Shown: positions 41,587-51,124, counted from the first letter of the stretch. The stretch: DNA of 51,139 nucleotides from Bacteroidales bacterium (GCA_025361285.1 JANYAP010000195.1:1-51139), one strand, 5' to 3'. Numbers and translations: made by a program. Notes: generated from the letters alone by a model not told the origin.

Positions 41587-42840
41587 ATGAAAAATAACAC
41601 AGGTAAGGTTTCGCAACAGAATTATGTTGTACCCATTGCAATTGTTGGGGTTTTGTTTTTTGTAATAGGTTTCGGAGTAGGTATAAGCGGATTGTTGATT
41701 CCGTTCCTGCAAAACGCCTTTGCCTTAACTACAACGCAGTCATATCTGGTAACTGGTGCCATTTTTTCGGCATTTGTTATTTTTGGTGCACCTGCAGGTT
41801 TACTTATAAAGAAAGTGGGATACAAAAAAACCATGCTTATCGCCTTTTTTGTTATGGCATTAGGTATGGTGTTGTTTGTGCCATCGGCAGCGTTTAAAAG
41901 CTTCCCATTCTTTTTGTTAGCTCTATTTATTGGTGGTATTGGAAATACATTTCTTCAGGCCGCTGTAAACCCTTATGTTACAATAATTGGACCTAAGGAA
42001 AGCGCTGCAATGCGTATGTGTTTAATGGGTATTATGAACAAAGCAGCATGGTGGCTTGGTCCACTTTTTCTAGGCATATTTCTCGACATTAGCAACGCCA
42101 AGCTCGAAGACGTTACGTTGCCCTTTTACATTGTAACAGGCATACTAGTAAGTTTGGGAATATTTATGTATTATGCACCACTACCCGAAGTGCAAGCTGC
42201 TGGCGAAGATGAAGCCGACAATGTGGAATCGGCTATTACAGGCAACAAAACAAGCATAATGCAATTCCCTCACCTACTGCTTGGTGTATTAGCGTTATTT
42301 TTATATATCGGTGTTGAAACACTTCCAATGGCATCGATTGTCGATTTCGTAAAATCGGTATCTCCGGGCGAAACCGACTTATCGGGATATTCCAAATTCG
42401 TACCAATTGGCTTAGTGATAGGTTACATTTTTGGTGTATTGATGATACCGAAATTTCTTTCGCAAACTAAAGCACTAGTTATATTTGCTAGCATTGGAAT
42501 AGTTGGGTCGCTTGGCTTAATTTTCGGACCTGGCTCAATAGGCGTATATATGCTTGCAGTACTTGGTTTTGCCAATTCGCTAATTTGGCCATCAATTTGG
42601 CCGCTTGCAATTGCCGATTTAGGAAAATTCACCAAAACAGGAGCATCAATGTTAGTGATGGCAATTGTTGGTGGGGCTATTATTCCGTTCATATTCGGCG
42701 TTTTGGTCGATCATTTCAAAGGCGCTGAAGCAGTCGCAACTACCGCAAATTTTCAAAGTGCTTATTGGATATTTGTTCCAGCATATTTGGTAATTTTATA
42801 TTATGCACTTTCGGGTCATAAAATACGTACTAAGAGCTAA
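41587..42840 (+). CDS. MFS sugar permease (FHS/NagP-like)
   Basis: A 417-residue inner-membrane symporter with 12 predicted segments. The conserved FHS family features are FVIGFGVGISGLLIPFLQNA in helix 1, AGLLIKKVGYKKTM in the loop after helix 2, and GGIGNTFLQAAVNPYVTIIG. This subgroup carries glucose, galactose, fucose or N-acetylglucosamine. The NahK-like kinase and ROK regulator favour an amino sugar, but sequence alone does not decide. It lies between the active kinase and the pseudokinase. Confidence 0.88.
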   Translation: MKNNTGKVSQQNYVVPIAIVGVLFFVIGFGVGISGLLIPFLQNAFALTTTQSYLVTGAIFSAFVIFGAPAGLLIKKVGYKKTMLIAFFVMALGMVLFVPSAAFKSFPFFLLALFIGGIGNTFLQAAVNPYVTIIGPKESAAMRMCLMGIMNKAAWWLGPLFLGIFLDISNAKLEDVTLPFYIVTGILVSLGIFMYYAPLPEVQAAGEDEADNVESAITGNKTSIMQFPHLLLGVLALFLYIGVETLPMASIVDFVKSVSPGETDLSGYSKFVPIGLVIGYIFGVLMIPKFLSQTKALVIFASIGIVGSLGLIFGPGSIGVYMLAVLGFANSLIWPSIWPLAIADLGKFTKTGASMLVMAIVGGAIIPFIFGVLVDHFKGAEAVATTANFQSAYWIFVPAYLVILYYALSGHKIRTKS

Positions 42841-42918
42841 TTAGTGTCCTATTTTTTTTCAGAAACAACAATTTCAATAGAGCAGATTTTGCAGTAAATT
42901 GATAAATAAACAATTACA

Positions 42919-43974
42919 ATGAAAGATACTTTTCTAAAGCAGATAAACCAATTTAATGAAATTGGCACGGTAAACACTGTTACTCCGTTAATAACTAGCC
43001 ATATAAACGATTCGTATATTGTAGAGGCCTCGTTGGGTAAGTTTGTGTTACAACGCATAAATAATTTAGTTTTTAAGAATGTGACGCTACTGACTGACAA
43101 TATCTTGCTAGTTGCAAAACATATCAATAGTAAAAAAACAAGTTTTGTAGTTCCCGAACTTATTAAATCTATTTCGGGAACCTATTTTTGTAACGACGAA
43201 AACGGAAATTACTGGCGAATGTATCGGTTTATTGAAGGTGAAACATTCGCTTCTGTAATTGATCCTGCAATTGCAGATGAAAGTGCTAGCATAGTAGGTT
43301 TATTTCACACCTTGCTTTCCGATTTAGACGTAACAAAACTCAATAATACTATCCCTCGTTTTCACGACATGGATTTCAGGATGGATAATTTTTACGCATC
43401 AATTGAGACCGACAGGTTGAAACGAAGCATGAAATGCCATAACGAGATAAGTAAACTAGTTAATATAGCTGCCGATGTTAAACCTCTGCACGATCAAGCT
43501 AAACAAGGAGCTTTCCCACTGCGGATAACGCATAACAATACAAAGATTAGTAAAATATTATTTAACAATAATAGAAAAGCAATTGGGCTAATAAGCCTTG
43601 ATACCGTAATGCTTGGCTACATCATTTACGATTTTGGCGATGCTATAAGAACCGCCAATACATCGGTGGAAGACGAAACCGACCATAGCACAGTAAACAT
43701 AAACATGGATATATATAAAGCCTATGCTCACGGATATATAAAAAGTGTTGAAGGAATAATTACCACTTCCGAACGAAACGCATTAGCATTATCGGCTAAA
43801 TATATGACATTTATTATGGCTCTCAGGTTTATTACCGATTACATTGATGGCGATATTTACTACAAAACAAATCACGAACATCATAACTTGCAACGCGCCC
43901 GTGCTCAAATTAAACTTATCGAAAGCATGAACAACAACTTCGCTCAGATGCAAGAAATAATAGCAAAATACTAA
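42919..43974 (+). CDS. NahK-like pseudokinase (paralogue with lost catalytic residues)
   Basis: A 351-residue paralogue of the kinase at 39755-40873, sharing TSHINDSYIV, SLDTVMLGYIIYDFGDAIRT and the tail RFITDYIDGDIYYK with HHNLQRARAQ. The three key positions are changed: the catalytic HCD is HNN (D to N207), the metal-binding Asn is K212 (NN to SK), and IDLDT is ISLDT (D to S226). It should therefore not phosphorylate sugar. The frame is intact over its full length, so it is kept by selection or very recent. It could sense the sugar or modulate the real kinase. It ends the operon. Confidence 0.85.
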   Translation: MKDTFLKQINQFNEIGTVNTVTPLITSHINDSYIVEASLGKFVLQRINNLVFKNVTLLTDNILLVAKHINSKKTSFVVPELIKSISGTYFCNDENGNYWRMYRFIEGETFASVIDPAIADESASIVGLFHTLLSDLDVTKLNNTIPRFHDMDFRMDNFYASIETDRLKRSMKCHNEISKLVNIAADVKPLHDQAKQGAFPLRITHNNTKISKILFNNNRKAIGLISLDTVMLGYIIYDFGDAIRTANTSVEDETDHSTVNINMDIYKAYAHGYIKSVEGIITTSERNALALSAKYMTFIMALRFITDYIDGDIYYKTNHEHHNLQRARAQIKLIESMNNNFAQMQEIIAKY

Positions 43975-43988
43975 TATTAAAGTATTTA

Positions 43989-44206
43989 GTGCCTCTAAGA
44001 AAACTCTTCTTTATTCACATCATATTATTTTTAAGGTGTTCATGAAATCGCTATCGCTAAGTTGTTACTTTTTTAGAAAACTTAGCCGAAGGCGGTTTCA
44101 TGAGCGAAAGCGAATAAAAAAGTAACAAGAAAAATATTTGGAACTCATTATAAGTATTGACATACAACTATGTTTTTGACATTTTAACGAGTTTTCTTAG
44201 TAGCAC
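43989..44206. mobile_element. 218-bp MITE-like element with TATTTA target duplication
   Basis: The ends GTGCCTCTAAGAAAACTC (43989-44006) and GAGTTTTCTTAGTAGCAC (44189-44206) are inverted repeats with 16 of 18 matching. Both flanks carry TATTTA (43983-43988 and 44207-44212). Inside is a further inverted pair GTTACTTTTTT / AAAAAAGTAAC. No open frame of note. It looks like a non-autonomous transposon inserted between the operon and tRNA-His. Confidence 0.78.
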
Positions 44207-44220
44207 TATTTAGGCTTAAT

Positions 44221-44269
44221 AAAACGAAAAGACCTTCAAAACATAATGTTTTGAAGGTCTTTTCGTTTT
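44221..44269. terminator. strong bidirectional terminator downstream of tRNA-His
   Basis: A perfect 23-bp inverted repeat with a 3-nt loop; arms begin AAAACGAAAAGACCTTC and end GAAGGTCTTTTCGTTTT, so each direction has an A/T-rich tail. It ends tRNA-His transcription from the right and could also stop read-through from the left. Confidence 0.85.
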
Positions 44270-44270
44270 G

Positions 44271-44345
44271 GGTGGAAGATGGGATTCGAACCCACGACCA
44301 ATGGCACCACAAACCACTACTCTAACCGACTGAGCTACATCCACC
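44271..44345 (-). tRNA. tRNA-His (anticodon GTG)
   Basis: The minus strand folds into a cloverleaf: D arm GCTC...GAGT, anticodon stem GTGGT/GCCAT around the loop TTGTGGT with anticodon GTG, and T arm GTGGGTTCGAATCCCAT. The acceptor GTGGATG pairs with CTTCCAC except one position. An extra 5' G opposite the discriminator C73 is encoded, the identity mark of tRNA-His. CCA is not encoded. Confidence 0.95.
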
Positions 44346-44359
44346 ATTTTTATGGAGTG

Positions 44360-44390
44360 CAAATATAGATATTTATTTATACTCTACAAA
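44360..44390 (-). promoter_or_regulatory. promoter of tRNA-His
   Basis: On the minus strand TTTG (44387-44390) is followed after exactly 19 bp by TATATTTG (44360-44367), the Bacteroidetes consensus. The tRNA 5' end is 15 bp further down. Confidence 0.75.
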
Positions 44391-44427
44391 TGTCGCGTGC
44401 AAAAATAAATGCATATTTTTGTATTAA

Positions 44428-44572
44428 CAATAGTTCGGTAAACTTATATTTTTGCAATTATAAAGCTTCTGTAATACGTTGAAATACAAATAAATATAAA
44501 ATATTTCAACTTGTTTCTATGTATTTCAACTTGTTTATTATAAGTAAGTTGCAAAAATGTACCGAAGTGTTG
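44428..44572 (+). mobile_element. MITE-like element, copy B (CAATAGTTCGGTA termini)
   Basis: 145 bp with ends CAATAGTTCGGTAA and GTACCGAAGTGTTG (inverted, a few differences) and a 6-bp direct flank TATTAA on both sides (44422-44427 and 44573-44578). The interior closely matches copy A, including the GTTGAAATACAAA and TTTCAACTTGTTTCTATG arms. Confidence 0.82.
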
Positions 44573-44618
44573 TATTAAGGAACGCGTACTAAATATCACC
44601 AAAAATCAATTTTTAGCC

Positions 44619-45977
44619 TTGAACAAACTTAAAGGAAAAGTAAATATAATATTTAGCCTACAATTCTCTCAAATAGCGCGCTTTATAACTTTTCTAATTA
44701 TAAGCTCCGTATTTACCAAGCAAAACCTTACACATCTTACCAAAAACGAAATTGGCGATTTCGAGCTAATGATGCTGCTTTCGGCTGCCTTGAGCTATTT
44801 CTGGGTAACTGGCATTATCCAAACGTTTCTGCCACTTTACAATAACAATAACATATTCGCAAAACGAACGCACTTTCGCGAAAAATCGCCCGAAATATTT
44901 AACACCTTCCTACTGCTTGCCTTTTTTAGCATAGGCTTTGCCCTACTTATTTTTATTTTTCGTAATAACATATATGTTTATAAGGATTTACGGGCCGTTC
45001 CTTACGTTATCCCTCTAGTTATTTATTTCATTCTTAGCAATACCACCCCGCTAATCGAGTATATTTATTACGTTCGAAACAGGCCGTATCAAATTATTAA
45101 TTATGTACTTTGGACTACCACAGCCCAACTTGCAATGGTTTGCGGAGCAGTAATTCTTAAACTAGGTATCGAAACAGCAATTTGGGCGCTTATAGCGGTT
45201 TCGGTTGTACGTTTTATATGGCTATTGGTACTTTTGGAACGTTACGCCGAATTTCGATTCTCTTTTAATTACATAAAAACACATTTGCGATTTGGTATGC
45301 CGTTAATAATGAGTAGCCTACTTAGCGGATCGTCTCAATACATCGATGGATTTGTTGCTTCGTGGACATTAACCGCCGATAGATTTGCCACATTTCGGTA
45401 CGGAGCCAAAGAACTGCCATTTTCAAAAGATTTGTCGAACGGCCTCAACAACGCTATGTTACGAGAATTTTCGACCCCCGAAAAAATGCGAAGAGCCATG
45501 TACGATCTCAAAAAAAAATCGTTAAAGCTTATGCATTACCTGTTTCCACTATCGATAATAGTGATGCTTTGCAGTAAATTAATTTTCATAAACTTATTCA
45601 GCAGCGACTTTTCGCGAAGTGCCGATATCTTTATGGTTTACCTATTAATGGTAATAAGCCGCTTAGTTTTCCCACAAACCATACTTATAGGATTACAAAA
45701 AACCAGAATAGTATTTTTGGCATCGGTTTTCGAAATTGTGCTCAACATAACCGCAAGCCTTTGGTTTATTTACTATACCGATAGAGGATTGGTTGGAATA
45801 GCGTTAGGAACAGCATTGGTACACGCCCTTGAGAAAATATTTCTGATAGCCTACAACTATTATAAACTTAAAATACCTCCTAAAGCATACATTCCTATAT
45901 GGTGGTTTTTATTCTACAGCCTTTTAATAACAACCGTTTTCGTACTTATCGACCGCAACATTATAACTATTTACTAA
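44619..45977 (+). CDS. polysaccharide flippase (Wzx/MATE-type membrane protein)
   Basis: A 452-residue integral membrane protein with about 12-14 hydrophobic segments, of the oligosaccharide flippase group that moves lipid-linked glycans across the inner membrane. Typical features are FSLQFSQIARFITFLIISSV at the start, FGMPLIMSSLLSGSSQYIDG in the middle and LVGIALGTALVHALEKIFLI near the end. The start is TTG at 44619, since the first ATG would remove the first helix. No glycan operon surrounds it. A MITE-like element ends 46 bp before it. Confidence 0.82.
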   Translation: MNKLKGKVNIIFSLQFSQIARFITFLIISSVFTKQNLTHLTKNEIGDFELMMLLSAALSYFWVTGIIQTFLPLYNNNNIFAKRTHFREKSPEIFNTFLLLAFFSIGFALLIFIFRNNIYVYKDLRAVPYVIPLVIYFILSNTTPLIEYIYYVRNRPYQIINYVLWTTTAQLAMVCGAVILKLGIETAIWALIAVSVVRFIWLLVLLERYAEFRFSFNYIKTHLRFGMPLIMSSLLSGSSQYIDGFVASWTLTADRFATFRYGAKELPFSKDLSNGLNNAMLREFSTPEKMRRAMYDLKKKSLKLMHYLFPLSIIVMLCSKLIFINLFSSDFSRSADIFMVYLLMVISRLVFPQTILIGLQKTRIVFLASVFEIVLNITASLWFIYYTDRGLVGIALGTALVHALEKIFLIAYNYYKLKIPPKAYIPIWWFLFYSLLITTVFVLIDRNIITIY

Positions 45978-46003
45978 ACATAGTGCATTTTGTTTAAAAA
46001 ACC

Positions 46004-46034
46004 TTTGCAATTTTAAATTGAATATTTACCTTTG
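46004..46034 (+). promoter_or_regulatory. promoter of the L31 gene
   Basis: TTTG (46004-46007), 19 bp, then TACCTTTG (46027-46034): an exact fit to the Bacteroidetes consensus, 36 bp before the start codon. Confidence 0.8.
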
Positions 46035-46069
46035 CAACCCATTGATAAAAATATTATAGATTAAAAATC

Positions 46070-46330
46070 ATGAAGAAGGACATACATCCAAAGAATTATA
46101 GAATGGTGGCATTTAAAGATATGTCGAACGATGATACTTTTATCACTAAATCGTCGGCAGTATCAAAGGAAACCATTACAATTGAAGGAGTTGAGTATCC
46201 GTTATTGAAGCTCGAAATTTCAAACACCTCGCACCCTTACTACACAGGCAAGATGAAGCTTCTTGATACTGCTGGACGTGTTGATAAGTTTATGAACCGA
46301 TACAAGGACCATCTGACCAAGAAAAAATAA
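46070..46330 (+). CDS. rpmE2: 50S ribosomal protein L31, type B
   Basis: An 86-residue ribosomal protein of the zinc-free type B class: it begins MKKDIHPKNYRMVAFKDMS, has SHPYYTGKMKLLDTAGRVDK, and lacks the Cys quartet of the type A form. It has its own strong promoter and a terminator directly after, so it is a single-gene unit. The GlmU-like gene that follows is its usual neighbour in Bacteroidetes. Confidence 0.96.
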   Translation: MKKDIHPKNYRMVAFKDMSNDDTFITKSSAVSKETITIEGVEYPLLKLEISNTSHPYYTGKMKLLDTAGRVDKFMNRYKDHLTKKK

Positions 46331-46387
46331 CAATTCGTTAAACGAATTGAAGCTCCTGATTATTAATTAGTCAAGGAGCTTTTTTTA
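46331..46387 (+). terminator. terminator of the L31 gene
   Basis: First a 9-bp hairpin (CAATTCGTT/AACGAATTG), then AGCTCCT pairing with AGGAGCT (46351-46357 and 46374-46380) followed by seven T residues: a rho-independent terminator. Confidence 0.85.
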
Positions 46388-46452
46388 TTTGTACGTGTAT
46401 GCGAATTAATATTTATTATTTTTGAATATTAAATTGATGTTGATTCATTATT

Positions 46453-46612
46453 CAACACTTAGGTGCATTTTTATCAACTTACTTATAATTAACAAGTTGA
46501 TATATATATAGAAATACATAGATATATTTTATACTTCTTATGTATTTCTATATATTTCAACCTATTACAAATACATCAAAGTTGAAAAAATAATAAGTTT
46601 ACCAAACCATCG
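46453..46612 (-). mobile_element. MITE-like element, copy C, reverse orientation
   Basis: About 160 bp. Read on the minus strand it begins CGATGGTTTGGTAAACT, a worn form of the CAATAGTTCGGTAAACT end, and finishes GCACCTAAGTGTTG, matching copies A and B. The interior has the same ATAGAAATACATA and TTTCAACC arms. No target duplication can be seen, so it is older. Confidence 0.65.
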
Positions 46613-46645
46613 CTCAACATTGAACGTTAACATAAATGTTTAATT

Positions 46646-47833
46646 ATGAACTATATACTTTTCGACGACGAAAGCTGGATTAACCTCCTTCCATTAACTT
46701 TCACCCGCCCCGCTTGCGAAATGCGCGTAGGCATATTAAAGATTTCCGAAAAGTGGGAGAAGCATCTTTCCGAAAAAATTTCGTTTATCACAACCGACTA
46801 TCTATCAGAAAAATACAGTAAGTCAGTTTCGAATTTAAACTGCCTAATAAACGGCTCAATTCTTCCTAACAAATTAATAATTAACGAAATACTATCGTTA
46901 AAACCTAACGAGGTATTAACTTCGGGAAATGTAGTAATTGCTGCACTTTTGGATGCCAACAAAACCGAAAACTTTAATATAAACGAAATTGACAAATATA
47001 AAATTATAGTTAAGCCGTTATTATTCAGTAAAATAAATTACCCATGGGATATTTTTAGCAATAACGATACCGCAATAATTAACGATTTTGAGCTTCTTAC
47101 TAAAGGGCGAATATCAAACCCTATAAGCAGCACAAATCAAATTTCTCACGCCGAGCGAATATTTATTGAAGATGGCGCCACGGTTGAGTTCGCAATATTG
47201 AATGCACAAAGCGGACCTATTTACATTGGAAAAGATGCCGAAATTATGGAGGGATGCATGGTTCGAGGGCCACTAGCTCTTTGCGAACATGCCGTTTTAA
47301 AGATGGGCACAAAAATTTATGGAGCCACAACCATTGGCCCACATTGTAAAGTTGGTGGCGAAATTAACAACTCGGTACTATTTGCCTTCTCAAACAAAGC
47401 CCACGATGGCTTTCTGGGAAATGCAGTAATTGGCGAGTGGTGCAATTTGGGTGCCGACACAAACAACTCTAACCTAAAAAACAACTACGTACAAGTTAAA
47501 GTATGGAATTACGGTAAAGAACGTTTTATCGATAGCGGACTGCAATTTTGCGGTTTAATTATGGGCGATCACTCGAAAACCGCCATTGGCACTATGTTTA
47601 ATACTGGCACAGTTGTAGGTGTTAATGCCAATATATTTGGCGCTGGCTTTCCACGCAATTTTATACCCTCGTTTTCGTGGGGTGGCCCCAGTGGCATAAT
47701 TACTTACGGTATAGAAAAAGCATTTGAAGTAGCACGTATTGTTATGCAACGTCGCAAACTACAGCTTTCTGAAACCGACGAACGAATTCTTAAGAATATT
47801 TTTGAAATTACTGGAAAATACAGGCGCTTATAA
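46646..47833 (+). CDS. GlmU-like putative sugar nucleotidyltransferase
   Basis: A 395-residue protein of the Bacteroidetes GlmU-like family. It begins NYILFDDESWINLLPLTFTR, characteristic of the group, and contains TRPACEMRVGILKISEKW. The C-terminal 200 residues show left-handed beta-helix hexapeptides (YIGKDAEIMEGCMVRGPLAL, IYGATTIGPHCKVGGEINNS) and ANIFGAGFPRNFIPSFSWGG. Probable role: making UDP-N-acetylglucosamine or a similar nucleotide sugar for the cell wall. It is weakly related to classical GlmU, and the substrate is not proven. Confidence 0.85.
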   Translation: MNYILFDDESWINLLPLTFTRPACEMRVGILKISEKWEKHLSEKISFITTDYLSEKYSKSVSNLNCLINGSILPNKLIINEILSLKPNEVLTSGNVVIAALLDANKTENFNINEIDKYKIIVKPLLFSKINYPWDIFSNNDTAIINDFELLTKGRISNPISSTNQISHAERIFIEDGATVEFAILNAQSGPIYIGKDAEIMEGCMVRGPLALCEHAVLKMGTKIYGATTIGPHCKVGGEINNSVLFAFSNKAHDGFLGNAVIGEWCNLGADTNNSNLKNNYVQVKVWNYGKERFIDSGLQFCGLIMGDHSKTAIGTMFNTGTVVGVNANIFGAGFPRNFIPSFSWGGPSGIITYGIEKAFEVARIVMQRRKLQLSETDERILKNIFEITGKYRRL

Positions 47834-47943
47834 CTTTTTAATGTAAATAGTGTTTACCCTTTTGGTTTACATGGCACAAATATTGATAATAATAAGCCCT
47901 AAAATTTTATATATACAATAATCGCCCAAAGTGCCAAATTGGC

Positions 47944-50415
47944 ATGAAATATACTTATATGAGCAGAAAAAACAACATTGTGATACCCGATCTTTTCATG
48001 AACGATAGCGTAGACGACGAAAATGAATTCATACCTTTCATTACCGACGAAGATGACGATTCGGGCGAAGTGCTTAAAATACCCGATATACTGCCAATAC
48101 TACCATTACGCAATACTGTTCTGTTTCCAGGAATCGTTATCCCAATAACAGTTGGCCGCGACAAATCGATTAAGCTTATACGCGATGCTTATAAAAAAGG
48201 CAAAATTATTGGCACTATTGCACAGCTAAACCCCAATGTTAACGAACCAACAGCAAAAGACGTATATCAGGTAGGTACTATAGCTCAGGTACTTAAAATT
48301 TTGGAGATGCCCGACAATTCCACATCCGTTATCATTCAAGGCAAAAAGCGTTTCGAAATTAAGTCGATTGTTAAGGAAGAACCTTATTTACAGGCTCGTG
48401 TGGAAATTATCCCCGACATTAAACCAGCAAAAATAAATCGCGAATTCGAGGCTATAATAAGTTCGCTTAAAGATATTTCGCTACGTATAATTCAGTTAAA
48501 CAGCAGTATACCTCCAGAGGCCGCATTTGCCATTCGTAATATCGAAAGCCCTTCGTTTCTTATAAATTTTGCGTCGTCAAATAGCGACATAAAGGCAGAG
48601 GAAAAACAAAAACTTCTCGAAACTAGCGATATTAAAAAACGCGGTGTGCTCCTACTCGAATATTTAACCCGCGAATTGCAACTTTCGGAATTAAAACGCG
48701 ATATTCAATCGAAGGTTAAAACCGACCTCGACCAGCAACAGCGCGAGTTTCTGCTTCATCAGCAGATGAAAACCATACAGGACGAACTCGGAGGAAACCC
48801 AGTTGACCAAGAGGTGCAGGAACTTCTTAAAAAAGCTAAGGCGAAAAAATGGTCGAAAGATGTTTCGGCAACTTTCGATAAGGAACTAGCTAAATTTAAG
48901 CGACTTAACCCAAACTCTGGCGAATATTCCATTCAACTAAATTACCTTCATATATTGCTCGAATTGCCGTGGCTCGATTATACAAAGGATAATTTCGATA
49001 TGAATAGAGCCAAGAATGTGCTTGATAAAGAGCATTTTGGGCTCGATAAAGTTAAAGATCGTATTCTCGAATATATTGCAGTTCTGAAACTTAAGGGCGA
49101 CATGAAATCGCCTATCATTTGTCTCGTTGGCCCTCCAGGTGTAGGAAAAACATCGCTCGGTAAATCGGTAGCTAAAGCACTCGATCGCAAGTTCTGCCGC
49201 ATTTCACTTGGCGGTTTGCACGACGAAGCCGAAATACGTGGACACCGCAAAACCTACATTGGAGCTATGCCCGGGCGCATTCTACAAAATCTAAAAAAAG
49301 TAAAATCCTCAAACCCAGTATTTATTCTCGACGAGATAGACAAAGTTGGGCAAGATCATCGTGGCGACCCAGCTTCGGCATTGCTTGAAGTTTTGGATCC
49401 GGCACAAAACGACACATTCAACGATAATTTTTTGGAACTCGATTACGATTTATCGAAAGTAATGTTTATTGCTACCGCTAACACACTCAGCACTATACAC
49501 CCAGCTTTACGCGACCGTATGGAAATTATTGATGTGAACGGCTACACCGTTGAAGAAAAAATAGAAATTGCTAACCGACATTTATTGCCTAAGCAATTGA
49601 AAGATCACGGAATTAAAAAAACACAACTTGCTATTAATAAGGATGTTTTAGAATACATTATCGAAAATTATACGCACGAATCGGGAGTTCGACAATTAGA
49701 TAAAACATTAGCTTCGCTGGTACGAAACATAGCTAAACGATTGGCTTTTGGCGAGGATTATAGCAAAAAATTACAAATACCCGATATTCATAAAATACTT
49801 GGGTTGGCTAAATATAGTAAGGATAAGTACCAAGGAAACAATTACGCAGGAGTGGTTACTGGCTTAGCCTGGACTGCATCTGGAGGCGACATTCTTTTTG
49901 TAGAAACTAGCCTAAGCAAAGGCAAAGGTGTACTTACGCTTACTGGTAATTTGGGCGATGTTATGAAGGAATCGGCCGTAATTGCGTTGGAATATTTAAA
50001 ATCGCATGCCGATTTGCTTGGTATTTCAACCGACGTTTTCGAAAAGTGGAATGTGCACATTCACGTTCCCGAAGGCGCAATTCCAAAGGACGGCCCCTCA
50101 GCAGGCGTTACCATGATATCGTCGATAAGCTCAGCTTTTTCGCAACGAAAAGTGCGTAACAAACTTGCTATGACTGGCGAAATAACACTTCGAGGCAAAG
50201 TGCTGCCTGTTGGAGGCATTAAAGAGAAAATTCTGGCCGCCAAACGTGCTGGAATAACCGATATAATAATTTGTAACGAAAACAAAAAAGATATCGACGA
50301 AATTCCTGCACATTACCTAACAGGCTTATCTTTTCACTATGTAATTAATATTGAAGATGTTCTGAAATTTGCTTTACTGCCCGAAAAAGTTGACAAAGCT
50401 CTGGAAATCGTTTAA
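47944..50415 (+). CDS. lon: ATP-dependent protease Lon
   Basis: Degrades misfolded and regulatory proteins in the cytosol. An 823-residue protein: Lon N-terminal domain to about 260 ([20 protein letters not shown]), coiled-coil linker, AAA+ module with Walker A GPPGVGKT near 395-402 and Walker [11 protein letters not shown], and the protease domain with catalytic Ser719 ([11 protein letters not shown]) and Lys760 ([14 protein letters not shown]). Two starts 15 bp apart (47944, 47959) are possible; the first is used here. Standalone gene. Confidence 0.97.
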   Translation: MKYTYMSRKNNIVIPDLFMNDSVDDENEFIPFITDEDDDSGEVLKIPDILPILPLRNTVLFPGIVIPITVGRDKSIKLIRDAYKKGKIIGTIAQLNPNVNEPTAKDVYQVGTIAQVLKILEMPDNSTSVIIQGKKRFEIKSIVKEEPYLQARVEIIPDIKPAKINREFEAIISSLKDISLRIIQLNSSIPPEAAFAIRNIESPSFLINFASSNSDIKAEEKQKLLETSDIKKRGVLLLEYLTRELQLSELKRDIQSKVKTDLDQQQREFLLHQQMKTIQDELGGNPVDQEVQELLKKAKAKKWSKDVSATFDKELAKFKRLNPNSGEYSIQLNYLHILLELPWLDYTKDNFDMNRAKNVLDKEHFGLDKVKDRILEYIAVLKLKGDMKSPIICLVGPPGVGKTSLGKSVAKALDRKFCRISLGGLHDEAEIRGHRKTYIGAMPGRILQNLKKVKSSNPVFILDEIDKVGQDHRGDPASALLEVLDPAQNDTFNDNFLELDYDLSKVMFIATANTLSTIHPALRDRMEIIDVNGYTVEEKIEIANRHLLPKQLKDHGIKKTQLAINKDVLEYIIENYTHESGVRQLDKTLASLVRNIAKRLAFGEDYSKKLQIPDIHKILGLAKYSKDKYQGNNYAGVVTGLAWTASGGDILFVETSLSKGKGVLTLTGNLGDVMKESAVIALEYLKSHADLLGISTDVFEKWNVHIHVPEGAIPKDGPSAGVTMISSISSAFSQRKVRNKLAMTGEITLRGKVLPVGGIKEKILAAKRAGITDIIICNENKKDIDEIPAHYLTGLSFHYVINIEDVLKFALLPEKVDKALEIV

Positions 50416-50469
50416 CTTGCAGTTTTCTTTTATTACTTTGAACATATTAAGCCTTATCAATTTAAAAGC

Positions 50470-51003
50470 ATGAAAATGAGTGGTTTATTTTGGGGTATTA
50501 TCCTTATAATCATTGGAATAAGTTTGATAGTAAAAGTTGTATTTAAAATAGACTTTCCTATAATGAAGGTGCTTGTTGCCTTTTTCTTTATATATCTGGG
50601 AATAAAGATACTTGCAGGAAATATAGGTTTCGCAAAATTCAAATCGGGTCCAAGCGACGTTATTTTTGGCGAATCGAGCTTTGTACACGAACAATACGTT
50701 CCTGCCGAGCAAAATGTAGTTTTCGGAAAGTGCACATTCGATTTCCGAAACTTGCACGAAAGCTCACTACCCGCTGATATTAAAATAAATACAGTGTTTG
50801 GCAATAGCAAAATTCTTATTAGCAAAAACATGCCAGTAACCATAAGAGTAGATGCCGCCTTTGCAGGTGCAACATTGCCGAACAACAATTCCACCGTATT
50901 GGGGTCAACTAACTATCAATCGGCTAATTACGACGAACTTAAACCACACCTTACAATTCATGCCAACGCAGTTTTCTCGACTGTAAAAATTATGGATTAT
51001 TGA
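50470..51003 (+). CDS. LiaF-like membrane protein
   Basis: A 177-residue protein. Two N-terminal hydrophobic segments (LFWGIILIIIGISLIVKVVF and MKVLVAFFFIYLGIKILAG) are followed by the LiaF/YvqF C-terminal beta domain with its repeated FG motifs (VIFGESSFV, VVFGKCTFDFRNL, INTVFGNSKILI, VNAVFS-like end). LiaF proteins in Firmicutes hold back the cell-wall stress sensor LiaS; in Bacteroidetes the role is not known and no LiaRS pair is nearby. Lon lies just upstream. Confidence 0.82.
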   Translation: MKMSGLFWGIILIIIGISLIVKVVFKIDFPIMKVLVAFFFIYLGIKILAGNIGFAKFKSGPSDVIFGESSFVHEQYVPAEQNVVFGKCTFDFRNLHESSLPADIKINTVFGNSKILISKNMPVTIRVDAAFAGATLPNNNSTVLGSTNYQSANYDELKPHLTIHANAVFSTVKIMDY

Positions 51004-51020
51004 GGGAAGGGTGTATGGGG

Positions 51021-51124
51021 TTATAGAGGTTATAGAGGTTATAGAGGTTATAGAGGTTATAGAGGTTATAGAGGTTATAGAGGTTATAGAGGTTATAGAG
51101 GTTATAGAGGTTATAGAGGTTATA
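51021..51124 (+). repeat. 9-bp tandem array (TTATAGAGG)n
   Basis: Eleven perfect copies of TTATAGAGG followed by a partial unit. The array starts 17 bp after the LiaF-like stop and ends in TACTAAGTGCTTAGTAC at the window edge, which resembles the heptamer words near 13521. Perfect identity of the units implies recent expansion. Confidence 0.95.

Noticed and set aside
44221-44269. Small RNA gene in the 23-bp hairpin
   Set aside because: The position just beyond tRNA-His and the A/T-rich tails explain it as a terminator.
51021-51124. Possible CRISPR array at the right edge
   Set aside because: Units are only 9 bp and directly adjacent without unique spacers, so this is a simple tandem repeat. 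No cas gene is present.
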